NCBI GenBank assembly: GCA_914767715.1
Contig: OU612066.1
Location: forward strand, 20,682,283 to 20,746,282
Origin: Membranipora membranacea
Lineage: Eukaryota; Bryozoa; Gymnolaemata; Cheilostomatida; Membraniporidae
DNA length: 64,000 bases
Reading direction: 5' to 3'
Shown: one piece after another, positions 33,405 through 45,394 of the stretch
Layout: the number at the start of each line of letters is the position of its first letter
Numbering within the stretch: the stretch's first letter is position 1
Notes under the pieces: model-generated
Seen by the model: only the letters and a program-made list of their open reading frames with translations
Told to the model about the DNA's origin: nothing
Database searches by the model: none
Position numbers and translations under genes: made by a program

Positions 33405-35632
33405 TTTTTCATACCTTGACTGCAAGCTGCGACAACAAAATACCACTCAGGGTCACATGACGATCAAGGTCACCTCCCAACTTTTATGCAAGGTATATAT
33501 GGTGGAATCAATTTTGGGAGTTATGCCACCAATGGTCTGTTGTTCTGAGAGGAAACAACTCTTGGAAATTGGAGATGGTCAGATGTGCGCAACCGCTTCA
33601 TACAGACATGTGTGCGGATTTAAAAACTCTTCTTGGTTCATCATTTGGCTTCGTCGTAGGAGGTTGTTGTCACATTTTATTCCTAAGGTGTCTGTATAAA
33701 AATTGATTTTCCTAGCTTGTGACCTCCTTGGAATGGTGATAATGATCTCCGCGGTTTGTTAGCAACGGATTGGTGCAGTGTTCATAAGTATCACTGACAA
33801 ACGCGCATGTTATTGTTGGATAATAGCTGTGGGAAATTTTTTTGTGAAATGTTGATTGTGATTTTCTACTTTGCATGGTTCTATCAAACAGAAATTTTCA
33901 GTGCTGCACTTTTTGATGTCATGTCACTTTTCAAAGCACTGCTGCTGTATACTGCCCCAGGGCACACTGTCTGTCATTGCTGTTTTCTGCTAAATCGATC
34001 ACTACAAGCTGTTTTTTGATTCGGCGTGTTTTTAAACTATTCTATAGGCAGTCTGATCATGCTCTTCGTAATCATGGATGACTATTGCTTTCTAGGGAAT
34101 TTCTTTGGCCACCTTATATTGCCATATTTATGTACATATATTGCCTATGTAAATTAATGCAGTGATTTCTCTCTGGTAATGGTATCAAACGCAAATTTAG
34201 GCATGATTTTATTCCGCTGCTACAACAGCCGAGCTTAATTTCTACAAATCCGAAAATAATAGCAATTTAATTATTGAAATTGATTGAAAAGATTTATATT
34301 TTTTGCTAATAATGTAAATATGACACACTGTATAGAGACCCCTTTTGTACATAGTGAGATGACTTCTGATATCTGCTGATGTATATTATTTATTACTTCT
34401 CACAATGAATGTAGTTTACAGAGATAGGTATATCTAATATATTTGAGCTGAGCCTGCTTGGTCTGCTCAAATTTATACCTTTCAGTACTTGGTTAGTAAA
34501 ATAAAAATGGTACTGAAAATGAACCTTTCTCATTGTATTATTCATAGTTTGACCCGGTATTCTTGTTAATACCATGAATTTTGACAACTTCAACTTGACA
34601 ACAACAAGGACAACTCCTTGCATATAAAAGTCTGCATAGGTAATATTGGTGACTCATTAGCGAAAAGTTCATTGCAAGGTTAATGTTGCAATCAGATACT
34701 TGAGCTAAGCTGATACCTGGGTTAAGCAGGTGGAGATGAACTTCATGTGATAATTATACTTGTGCATTACTACCTTGAATCAAGTTGATATTTTTTTTTT
34801 TATTGAACAAGCCTCAACTGCCACACGGTGAGAGTTATATCTTATTTGTGCCACCTTGCGTAGACAGGTGCAGTTTTGATAATGCTGACAATTGAAGAGT
34901 TGTCCCCTCATCTTTGATGAAAATCTCAATTTAGCCTAGAATCCTGAAATATCTGGACTTATAATGGCCTACAGTGTCATATCCTTTGATAAGGACATAT
35001 TTTTCTAAATCAAAGCTATAACAGCGTCTGGTTGTCATAACAATTCTCAAGAGTCTTGCTTCCAAATTTGAATTTAAATATTTTGTAATTTCTACAAGAT
35101 TAGCAAGAACATCTGTACTTTTGGGTGAGAGAACAAATATTTTAAGGTACGCAATTTATATCCACATTTTCAACACATGAGCCTCACCTGCAGTACCTAG
35201 AATGCATTATTATATTATATATTATAATTGTAAGGATTGATGATGAATATTATTATCGTAATCTATATATATATGTTCTTTAGTATTGCTAAGCTTGCTA
35301 CTGTAACTGTTGCTAGCCCTGACTGAGTTGACTGTATTTTTAGTTATGCCCATTGCATTATCAGGAAGTAATAGTCCTTGTCCCAATGTGTAGGCTGTCT
35401 GACCTCTTCCAAGCCAGTGCAGATCATGCAGGTTTTGGCCAGCCTGCCCTGATTTGGTTCGGATTAATTAAAGCAGGGAGAACGGATTAAAGCAAGGCAT
35501 GAATATGAATGATAATACAAAGCAAAGGGACATGCTAAACTCTCATGTGATTGTAAGTTGACGGTAGGTTTTAGAGTTGACAGTTTTTCCTGGAATTTTC
35601 TTGGTACAAATCACCATATTCTGGTTTTATAG
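33405..35632. other. TAF4 3' UTR and TAF4-MDM1 interval
   Basis: This follows the TAF4 stop. A possible AATAAA signal lies at about 34499. The first exon of MDM1 should lie in this interval or overlap the TAF4 3' end, but I could not find the expected SEYxxxF motif. A (TA)n tract lies near 35264 and a motif of the CCCTG/CAGGGAG repeat family near 35450-35490. Confidence 0.45.
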
Positions 35633-38600
35633 AGGACTACACCGGAGCGACGATCAGATATGGCTGTCCCCCTTGTCAAGACTGCAAATATTCCGGTAGC
35701 AGGACTGACATCAGCTTCGCATGGAAAAGTGACAGGTATGAATTGGCTACTATGTTCAATTGAAGGACCAATGTATTTTAGCTTTAGCTTTCCATACAGC
35801 CTACCACAGTATGGTAAATTCATTACAAAATAAAGTACGGTTATGCTGTAGTATGTTGGATAGGCCCTGGGGGCCGATGTCTGGTTCTGCTGGTTGTCCG
35901 CTAAAATTTGCATCAATGTCTGAATTTGACTCAACAAACTATAATTTAAAATTTTTATGAAAATTCATAAACTATAGGACCTGTGTAACAGTTTGAGCAT
36001 AATCTATAGTTGTGACAGTTTGAAATAGTTGTTTTCGCAAGTGATAGAGTTTAACATTGAATCAAGCCAAAATTATAAAAACATGAAGGTTACAATTGCA
36101 ATAACATGTACACCAGATAGATGGTTATGAACATGCTTTTTCGATATAGGCTCCTAATTTTGTTCAAACATGGTGTGTAATGCTTGTTTCAGGATTGACC
36201 TATGAGCCTCCAATACAACACAAACGCCGATGTGGTCCTCAGTCTACAAACCCTCTGTGTAACGATGCTGGGCCATCACCAGAATTTATACTTCTTGGAG
36301 ACCAGCACAAGTTTGCCACTAATGTTCCTTACAAGCTTCAGGGAGGAGATGGCAAGCAGACACAAGGTCAGCCACAGATCAAGGTTTGTTGATTGTTCTC
36401 ACGTTTTCTGTCTCAACCCTCATTCAGATGAAAACAAGGCAGATCAGCCAATAAGTTTATTTTAATTAAGTTTAATTATAAACTTTTAGAAAGCGTCAAT
36501 AAATGATGAGTTGTAACATTTATGATTAAAAATAAAAATCCTGTTAGCTGTTATGATGGACTGCTACTGCTACTAATAAACTGAAGTACTCTTTCATCAA
36601 CTTTGTTACCCTATCGTACAATCGTCTTTGCAATCTGGTGGCTGGTTTTCGACGTTGGTGCCAAACTAACCAACTTATCATCATCTTTTGCTTGTCATAC
36701 CACCCCTTCAATATTTACTCTGGCTGACCTGCTTGCTGTTATTGTAACCAGTGTTCTGAGTGAGTGGGAACTGAGTCCGCTCAAAAAAATATAGAGGTGG
36801 AACCTTTAGAACACAGTTCCCACTGGATTCTGTTCGAAAACAGTGCCGAGTTGTCTCTTGTGACCAGATATCAATCATATAGCACTAATCACAGATCCAG
36901 ATTTCTGCATAATTTGATCTAAAAATTGCAAAAAAATTCTCAAAGAAAAAAGCCATTGATTGTAACCCCTGACATTTTATTATATTGAAGGAGGAAGAAA
37001 GGAAAGAATATAAGCTTTTACCTGCTGCTCCACAGATAAAATTTGATTCTGGCAAACCTACTGCCTCTCCTACCAAACAACAGAAGAAAGCACATAGTGC
37101 TGAAATCAAAGGTGACAGAAGAGTTATGCTGTTACAAAGCAATAATGATAATCGTCCTCTCAGCCACCCTTATATTATGAAAGCTATTTTAGGTTGAAGT
37201 TGTCCTGTCCTGTTTATTTTTTCATATACATTTCAATTTTACACCTGTGTCGTTTATCATATAATTTTCAATATATTAATAGCAGGCTACCTTGACAAAT
37301 CGCTAAAGAAGACAAAAGGAAAATCACCAAAGAAGAAAATGTCTATTGGAGTAAAAACCAAACCCTCCGTGCCAAAAGAAGAAACGGCAAATGTTAACAA
37401 TAACAATGCTGAAGACGATACTGAGACGGCACAGAGTAAAGCTAAGCCTGCTGGGACAGATATAGACAAGGTAGGATAACTTACCTTAGAGGAGTTAATA
37501 TTAGCTAGTTTGAGGTGACTTTATGCTAGCTACCACTATAGACTAAAAGACATGGCTTGCACCAATCTTCACTAGTAGCCAAGGTGGGATTTTTATGAAA
37601 GTTCTCGAGGTTGGTTAGATGTAAGCCATAAATGTCACTATTTCATGAATCTACGAAAAAGTGAACTGTTCCTCCTGCGACTGCAAATACTCCGTACCTC
37701 TATGGAGTTATAAAGTCATCTTTGTTAGCTCGATTTTTCTGTCCAGTACAATGAAGAAATCAACCCTCCACATCATTTCAGTGACATGTTGTATCATTAG
37801 AATAGAAGTGTTTACTCAGTCTGAGCTAAGATTGTGGGTCATGTGTCAAACATTTCTATCCTAGACCCGTAATAGATATTGATTGCCATATCGTATTGTT
37901 CCTGTGTTTGCTTTTTTTTTATGTTTGGTTATTGATAATTTTGTAGCACCTTGAGTATGTCATGAAATACCGAGCTGGCTTAGGACCTCAGAGAAAGTCA
38001 GTGCAAAGAAGATCGGAGTATCAAAAGATGTTTGCGTGGAGAAAGCCTGAGACCAAAACTACACCTATTCTAGCTGCAAATAAGGTAAACAGAGGAACTT
38101 TTATGAGAATTGGTGCAAAAAGTGGTGCTGATTTGCCAGAATACGCAAACATGTTCTTGATGGCTACTGAGTGGTCACAGAGCTAAGCTGTCTAAACAAC
38201 GTTGACTTATTAAACATTTGACATTATAAAATAGTTATCGTTTGAATGAACACAACAGGCCATCCAACTTAAAGTGATTGTGAAGGATCTGCTATCAGGT
38301 TTACTAACAGCAAGTGGCCAAGTTTCAACTGATTTTCACTCTAAGTTGAGATTAGAAGGTACTAAAAAGGTACTAAAAAGGTACTAAAAAGGTACTAAAA
38401 AGGTACTAAAAAGGTACTAAAAAGGTACTAAAAAGGTACTAAAAAGGTACTAAAAAGGTACTATTTGGTATACTATATACTATCATTGAAATAGTATTTT
38501 TTATAGTAACTTCACATCTCAACTTTGAGTGAAAATCAGTTCAAATGGGCCATATGTTGTTAATGAACCTTATATAGAAGTTTTCTAAATTTAACTGAGA

Positions 38601-41600
38601 ACTCCAGAATGATATCAAAAACTTGATTCGTTCACAATCACTTTAAGGAGATCTGGGTAGTTAAGACCTAGTGTGTGACTATATACGAAGAACAACATCA
38701 AGGGCCATTTAGCTGACATGGGGATGATAGAATAAGGTCGACTAGTGATCTATTGAATTATTAACTACAACTATATTTTTATGCCAGTTACATATGTCAT
38801 CAAGCTATCAAATACCTACAAACAACTTGTGCTTTCTTTCTCTACTTCTTAGGTGGTTTATAACAATAATCCTCAGGTTATCTCATACCCAAACTCAGCT
38901 CACCTCTCCTCTACTACTGAGTATAGAAACCAGTTCAAAGCCTGGTCAGCCAATAAAGTCACCAAACCAACCAGCACAGAAGACGACAAGGAGAACCTGA
39001 ATGTCAACAATAACAATAACAACAACAACAACAATAGCGAGAATGCAGGAGACTCAAACAAGAAGAATAACAATATTGAGAAGGATATGAGATCAAAAGT
39101 TGAGAAAGGGGGTGTCACAGCTGAGAGTGATAAAACCAAGCAACCTAAAGCTGCTGGCATCACAAAGCAGGTAGGTGTCTACAATAATCACCTACCCCGG
39201 CAATTACACTGTTCCTTGCTACAATAGATGGATCCGTGCTGTGCCAAATGGCAACCTTAATGAAATGCTTGGGTCTCTGAATATTGTCACAGATGTACAG
39301 GTAGCGTTGTTGCATGATCTGTAACAATGCAGGAGCTGTAACTTTATAAACCAAAATGATTTCCTCTCATATGGGTACTATAACCTGCTCAGAGCTTATC
39401 CTGTAATACCTTGAAGAGTCTAGGAAAGCAAAAAAACAACCAATGTTCATGTCAAAGCATTCTCATAACAATGAACAAAAAGATCAATATTACTCCCTCG
39501 AGGACACTATTGAATGATATAACCGATTTCAAAGTGCGAAAACCCAGGGTCTAGGAGGGTCTAGAGTATGTTATCTCCCCTGTTTCGGATTTATGAGATG
39601 AGAAATAACCAATATGAGTTTTGCTCCCTTAGATGTTGAGCAAACGATCCCAATTAGATTAAACTAACTGTATGGAGTTATGTTATAGGTCCCTACACCA
39701 GTTAGGACAGCTGGGCTTCCATCTAAAACAGACCATGAGCCAAAAGTGAAGCAGACGAGTCAGTCAGCTGACTCCCCAGTAAAAGTATCTGTCACAACCC
39801 ACTCCCCAAGGTGGGTGAAATCATAATAATATGCTCTATCTATATCCACTGCTTATGGTTTACTATGCATTTTTTATAACTAGAAGATCTTTTCTTTGAT
39901 ATAAAGCATTTTTTGATTTTGGCTCCCAAAAAAATTCTTTGGTCTAGATGTCTTATTTACACTTAAATTACCTATGTATGAATTTCAGTAATTACCTCCC
40001 CTATTTATTGAGATAAGGTGGGAAGTAAAAATGTAAATATTTAAAAAAAGGAAAAAGAAAACAATAAAATAAATCCTCTCTGTCAATTTTTTTCTGGCCT
40101 GTCTTCCAGATTATGAAAGTATCAATGCTTTCAGTTATCCATCCTGAATGTGTCAACAACAAATGCAACACACTGTGCTGGTTGTATGAGTCTATTTGGT
40201 CCAGTTTTATTGGTATTATTATAAATATCAATTGGTATGTCTATCTTTTAGTCATTATTACCATAATTGATTCTATGTCCATTGGCCCATTAATAATTGT
40301 AAACTTATGAATTCATCATTTAAGTATCATTCATTGATTACATTGAAAATCCGGCTAGATTAATTTTTTTTTCTATCATACAGGGCCTGGTTGTCTGAAT
40401 ACAAGTTGAGTTTCAAACCCAGTTTGAGACCAGCTCAGAGTAAATCTGCTCCGGATCAGTCTACGTCTAAAACTGAGTCAGCAAAGAAACAGGTGAGTAT
40501 TAAGTAGTTTTCATCCCCCAATCATAAATTAACCACTTGCTTTTCCGGAGACGTTTGAGTTACGGTCACCCAAGATTTGATGTATTACAGAAACACCTTT
40601 CATTCCTGACTTGAGTTGGAGCTTGAGTTGGAACTTGAGTTGGAACTTGAGTTGGAATTTGAGTCATAAACATTCACCATAATTAAACCTTAAATGGCAA
40701 TTTCTGTAGATGATAGATTTATGCTCATCCGAGACCTTTTGCACACAAGCAATGTTTTATGGCTGGCTCGCATTGAACTTTAGCTGTATCAATCATGTCA
40801 ACCATCCTTTCAGGCTGCAGATGTTGATCAGACATCTTTGACAGCTCAAAGGTCAGGCGCTCCTGTGGTGGCTAGGATTTCTAAATCTGACATACCGCTG
40901 ACGGAGTCTATAGTAAAGACAGCGCTGCAGAGGCAGCAGCAGCAATCAGCTGACTGGTTCTCTGAGGTGAGGGAGCTGAGAGAGAAGGCTCATGAGTACA
41001 GGTAAGTTTTACAGAGCTGGCTTAGTGTCTAAGCTAACCAAGGAGCATTAACATAACCTTGTTACCCCTTGAGCTAACTACTTATAATGGTAACTTTAAT
41101 TGTGACCTATGTTTAAAGTGATTGGCTGGCAGAAAAAAGATGTCAAAATCATCATAGTATGTATTAATCACAGACAAAATGTGTAGCAATTGTAACCCGT
41201 AAGTTTTTAGTAGATAATATTAAACAAACACAAAGTTTCTCGTTAACATTGATGAAGTAAGTTATAACATGTGGTGCGAGCGCTCTTCGCTTTATATGAA
41301 CTGAGCAAGTGGTTTGACTTTCTAAGAGTACATTTCTCATATATTTCATGTTTCTCCCTATGAGGATGATTTAACGATTTTTGCTTTGTAGGAGAAGAGC
41401 AAGAGGTATGCACTTTAGTCGAGAGCATGTTGGACAACTTCTGGCAGAGCAGGCCAAACTCTGGGACGAGCTGAGTGTCAGCAGTGCCGATGATGTGGTA
41501 GATACAGGTGCCCAGAAACCTCAACCTGCTAAGCAGGGAAAACCAACCGAGAAAACTAAACCTCTTATTGGGAAAACCAATATAGTCGCTGCTGAGAAAT

Positions 41601-44257
41601 CAGAGAGCGAATCAACAATCAAAGCCACAGTGGGATCCGAAAGAAGTGATAATAGCCTGGGTTCCTCATCAGAGAACGGATTTATCTCATCGGCTAGTCA
41701 ACAGAAGCCCCCAGAGTCTATGGTTAGAGATGCTGGCACTCACAGGCTAGCATGGTCATGTGACGGTGACAGGTCTCCAAGTGTTTCCGACACGTAAGTA
41801 TCCAACTGAAACTGAGGAAAGTTGTGATAATCCTTGTATCATCATCATTATCATCATCATAATCATCATCATTGAACTGAGTAAGAATGGCATCATTATT
41901 GGACTATTAATTCAGATGATTTCCAATTTTATTGATAATCAGTAACAATATATATTGCGCTATTAGATTAATTTTAAGCCCACCAGTGACTTGTTTTGTC
42001 TCCTGCGAGCGATGCTCATACTATTTTTAATAGTATTGCATTTTGTTGATATCCTACAGAGTGAGAAGCATAAGGTCTGGCCATTCAGATATTCCAGCCG
42101 CTGCAGGTAAAACTACAAGTGAAGCCAGAGCTTCCTCTTATGTACCTGCTAGATCACCTACTAAGACTAAGAGTAAGGCTGAGGTCGACTGTGATTGTGA
42201 ATCAGAGACAAGCAAACAGGTCAGTTGATGTTAATTATACACCTTGCTAGGGGAAGAGACCGATGTGGCTACCGCTGGCGTAGGAATAATTGATTGTTTC
42301 GGCAAATATTACATTGAATAGCCAAACTCATAATCAGAATTTGGTTGTTTGAAGATTATCTTTACTGAAACTGTTATATCGTTGCCACTCAAAACATTAA
42401 TAAATATAGACACAACTTGAAATTAGCCACCTGGTTAAAAAGAGATATATGATAACAAAGTTCTTATAATAAAAACAGTCATAGCTTATATTTAACAAAA
42501 TTTTAATAAGACGAAGTTGAAGTATATATTTTCCTACCCCTAAACATCAATGATTGGTCTTCCCAGGTGACTTCATGTTAGTGATCAATATAACTGAATT
42601 CCGTTCTTTCCATTGACATCATATATAAGTCAATGGTTCTTTCATAGACCCTAGAATTTTATATTTTCTCTATTCACTGTTCTCTATTTTGCTGTGGTTA
42701 GGTTGGCAGAGCCCTCTGCCCGTCTCCCACCGCAGGGCTAGTGGTACGTGACTCACATCACCTCATAGACGAGACTACAGAAGTATCAGATAAAGACCAG
42801 ATACTACAGACCAGATTTGTGCTCAGTCCTGATAATCAGCGCAAGAAGAAGAAAACTCCAGGTCGGTCTGAGTGAAGGCAGTAATGTATTCATCAGTGAA
42901 TTTTTGATTTCTAATTCTTTGAGTATATCTATATCAATTATCCGCTCTTCTATTTTGTTCACAAATCTTTGAGGAGTAGATATTAGCTTAAGTTCAGTTT
43001 GGGTAATTAAAGATTTACTAGCATTCTTTTTCACTAGTTTAAGTAGTAGTTACAATATAGAAATTAGTTTGAGTAAATGTTAGCTTGCAAAATGGCAAAT
43101 TATTACGCTAGCAAATACTATGAAAGCTGAAAATTTTAACTTGTCTTACATAGTTCACTTGGGCGCAGTGTGTTTTCTGTTGCAATCTGTGGCATGTAAG
43201 AACAATCGTACACCTGTTACACAATTAAGAGTTAATGAATGTCTATGAATTGGAGAATCTTAATATGAAAGCTGAAAACACTAACTTACTGTTAAGTGTT
43301 ACTTGGGTCACTTGTGCACACATTAATATTCACTTGTCACACAATTAAGTGGAGGATCAGGTATATTTTACCATATTTTATATTTTTGAATAATTGTGTT
43401 ACAGGATTGCGAGCTGTCACTGAAGGAGCTGCAGATACATACAAAGTAGCTCCAGTCCCTAAAAACAAGTCAGCATCAAAGTTACATAACGACAGCAGGG
43501 GTGAGTGTCTATTCTTAGTGAAGTGTAAATAGGTAACTTCGCGACCTTGGTATCTATATTAAATAATCATTAATTATAATCATTTTCATGGGGAAATCCA
43601 ACTGAATCCAACTTGAATTCAAGTTGTCTCCCTATTACCAATGAGGAGATAATTTTTAAGTTTCATGTCAATATCATTGAAAAACCGTAAACCTAATCAT
43701 AAAATCTATTCAGTTGGATTTCCCCATGAAAATGATTATTATTAATGATTGTTTAATATAGATACCAAGGTCGCGAAGTTACCTAATTATTCTCTTTTCA
43801 TATTGACTAAAAATGGTGAATTTGGTAATCGTCAAGTTTGAAAACTTTGCAATAAATATTTGCTAATGTGTGTGAGTGTCTTTTTAACTCTCAGTATGAT
43901 AAATTCATCTCTTTGAATCATCATGAAATTCAATCTCTACCACTACATGTTAAAAACATAAACTTTGGCTGTAACAATTTGACATGAAAACAGTTTGAAA
44001 TCTATTCATTAACACAAATAAATCCTGTTTTGTGCATTTTATGAGTATTCTTTATCATTCATCCACTGTATAGCCCATATGTAATCATTCTGTTCTCTCT
44101 AGATTATGGAGATGATCTAAACCACACAAGTCTCCTATCAGCCTCTATGATCAGTCTGGCGAGTTCTACTTCGTCTTTAGCGAGTGATTTACTGGACAGA
44201 GCAGAGAAGCGCAGGAATGAATTCTGGGGTAAACGTGGCAAACAATCCAGAAAGTAA
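35633..44257 (+). CDS. MDM1: Nuclear/centriolar protein MDM1 (5' end not found)
   Basis: Fourteen exons: 35633-35735, 36193-36383, 36991-37111, 37286-37470, 37947-38084, 38853-39170, 39689-39810, 40384-40492, 40814-41001, 41392-41793, 42060-42219, 42702-42861, 43405-43500, 44103-44257. Phases all match; 815 residues are visible. MDM1 binds microtubules and limits centriole duplication. The family's short repeats are present: SEYQKMFAW in exon 5, TEYRNQFKAW in exon 6, SEYKLSFKP in exon 8. The conserved region VRELREKAHEYRRRARGMHF bridges exons 9 and 10. The C-terminus (LLSASMISLASSTSSLAS...RRNEFWGK) matches the vertebrate end. Exon 6 encodes an Asn run. The first exon, with the initial SEY motif of vertebrate MDM1, is missing; the first in-frame Met in exon 1 (about 35657) is probably internal. 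Confidence 0.85.
38268..38647. mobile_element. TTAA-flanked fold-back element with tandem-repeat core
   Basis: The ends AGTGATTGTGAA and TTCACAATCACT are flanked by TTAA (38269-38272, 38643-38646). Inner arm blocks also pair (CAACTGATTTTCACTC against GAGTGAAAATCAGTT). The core is nine perfect copies of an 11-bp unit. A TTAA duplication is the rule for piggyBac-type transposons. It lies in MDM1 intron 5. A related shorter element lies at 19950-20058. Confidence 0.7.
38358..38463. repeat. Tandem repeat, 11-bp unit GGTACTAAAAA x9
   Basis: Nine identical units run from 38358 to 38456, followed by a partial unit GGTACTA. No unit differs, so the array is young or kept uniform. It is the core of the fold-back element around it. 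Confidence 0.95.
39000..39038 (+). repeat. Asn-coding AAC/AAT run inside MDM1 exon 6
   Basis: Runs of AAC and AAT codons encode an almost pure Asn tract. It is an in-frame microsatellite in a disordered part of MDM1, likely to vary in length between individuals. Confidence 0.85.
40611..40664. repeat. Tandem 12-bp repeat TTGAGTTGGAAC
   Basis: Four near-identical copies of the 12-bp unit plus a partial fifth lie in MDM1 intron 8. They differ by single bases (GGAGC, GGAAC, GGAAT). Confidence 0.85.
41837..41873. repeat. ATC microsatellite in MDM1 intron 10
   Basis: A run of ATC triplets is interrupted by ATT and ATA. It gives a spurious poly-Ile reading frame. Confidence 0.85.
43530..43785. mobile_element. 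252-bp MITE with ~75-bp inverted repeats and TA flanks
   Basis: The element 43532-43783 starts GGTAACTTCGCGACCTTGG and ends with its reverse complement. TA lies on both sides (43530-43531 and 43784-43785), as for Tc1/mariner-type insertions. The arms run inward about 75 bp to CCAACTGAAT / ATTCAGTTGG with few mismatches. It lies in MDM1 intron 13. No coding frame. Confidence 0.85.
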
Positions 44258-45394
44258 CATAGCGACAGTGTGCGAGAGTTCATGTTCTGTCTTTTTTTTC
44301 TTCCTTGTATTCTTCCTCGTGTTCTTTTGCTGTAAAGTCGGTGACTAGCGTTTTCTGTGATATTTATTTTGTTGATTGTTGGTGTCTGGTTGTTTGACAT
44401 ACTGAGAAATATTTAGTACTGTTTGGTAGACATACTGGGTGTTAATATTTGAATGTTTTGATCCATAGTGACTGGCCTCCTATGATTTGTGTTGTACTGA
44501 ACCATCAGCTCTATTTATCAAGTTGTCTTTCCTTTTGAACGGAGCAGACAATTCTGCTGTTTTGTTATAATACAAATGATATTCTTTAAATTTAAAGCCT
44601 CATCGTTTTTGCAAATTTCATTCATGATCCCGAATTACAATTGAAATCATTTATTTATTGTGGTGACAGTGGCGTAGTGAAGTGACTCCATAAGCAACTC
44701 TTTTAGGCAAGACAACCAATATATTAAGCAGTCCTGCATTAGAACTGTGTGTGTGTAATACAAACCATCTGATATCAACCTAAAGCAGCTTCAAGTACAG
44801 TTCTTCCGTTCCTCCTGTGCCCCTAATAATTACTCGATCATGCCGCTGACATAGTTCAAAGCAATCACACAACACCATCCGATAAAAATATTGATGTACC
44901 TTCACACAGAGTAGCTTGCCATATTGAGTTGACCCTCCCTTATAACCCTCCCTGGTTTAACCAAGCTGACAATATTTTTATAATGTTAATATTAGAAAGT
45001 AAGCAAGATCTCTTTAGCTAAAAAAACTTCCATTACCGGCTGAATTATTTTCATTACACAGTAATTATTTTTAAGTGACTGTAGAGCATAGATATAATTG
45101 GATATGACAAGAAAGACAAGGATGCAGAGATAATATATGGTAGTTCTCATTTTTTTTTAGAGTTCTAGTATCGCCCCGGTGTATTTTCAAATGACCCATG
45201 GTAATGCAATATGTCACAAACTACATCTACAATTTATAGTTACGATTCAATTTCTGTCGTTTATAAGTGATCCAGTCTTCTTCTCAAGCTGCCATGTAGT
45301 TAATTCCAAATAATCTGTAGGCCGAAGTTTGAGCTTTTCATTTCTGCGTCCTACACACAGGAAGTTGACAATCATGGTCCTTTTTCATTCTTCT
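44258..45394. other. Convergent 3' interval between MDM1 and TRIM-like gene A
   Basis: The two genes end towards each other here. The stretch holds their 3' UTRs. A CCCTCCCTGGTTTAA motif near 44948 resembles the end of the dispersed repeat at 22853. No exon is seen. Confidence 0.45.

Noticed and set aside
38358-38463. CRISPR-like regular repeat
   Set aside because: The units are directly adjacent with no spacers, in a eukaryotic intron. It is a simple tandem repeat.
38900-39163. Minus-strand frame with a poly-Leu run
   Set aside because: It is the mirror of the Asn run in MDM1 exon 6.
41760-41945. Frame with a poly-Ile run (+)
   Set aside because: It is produced by an ATC microsatellite in an intron.
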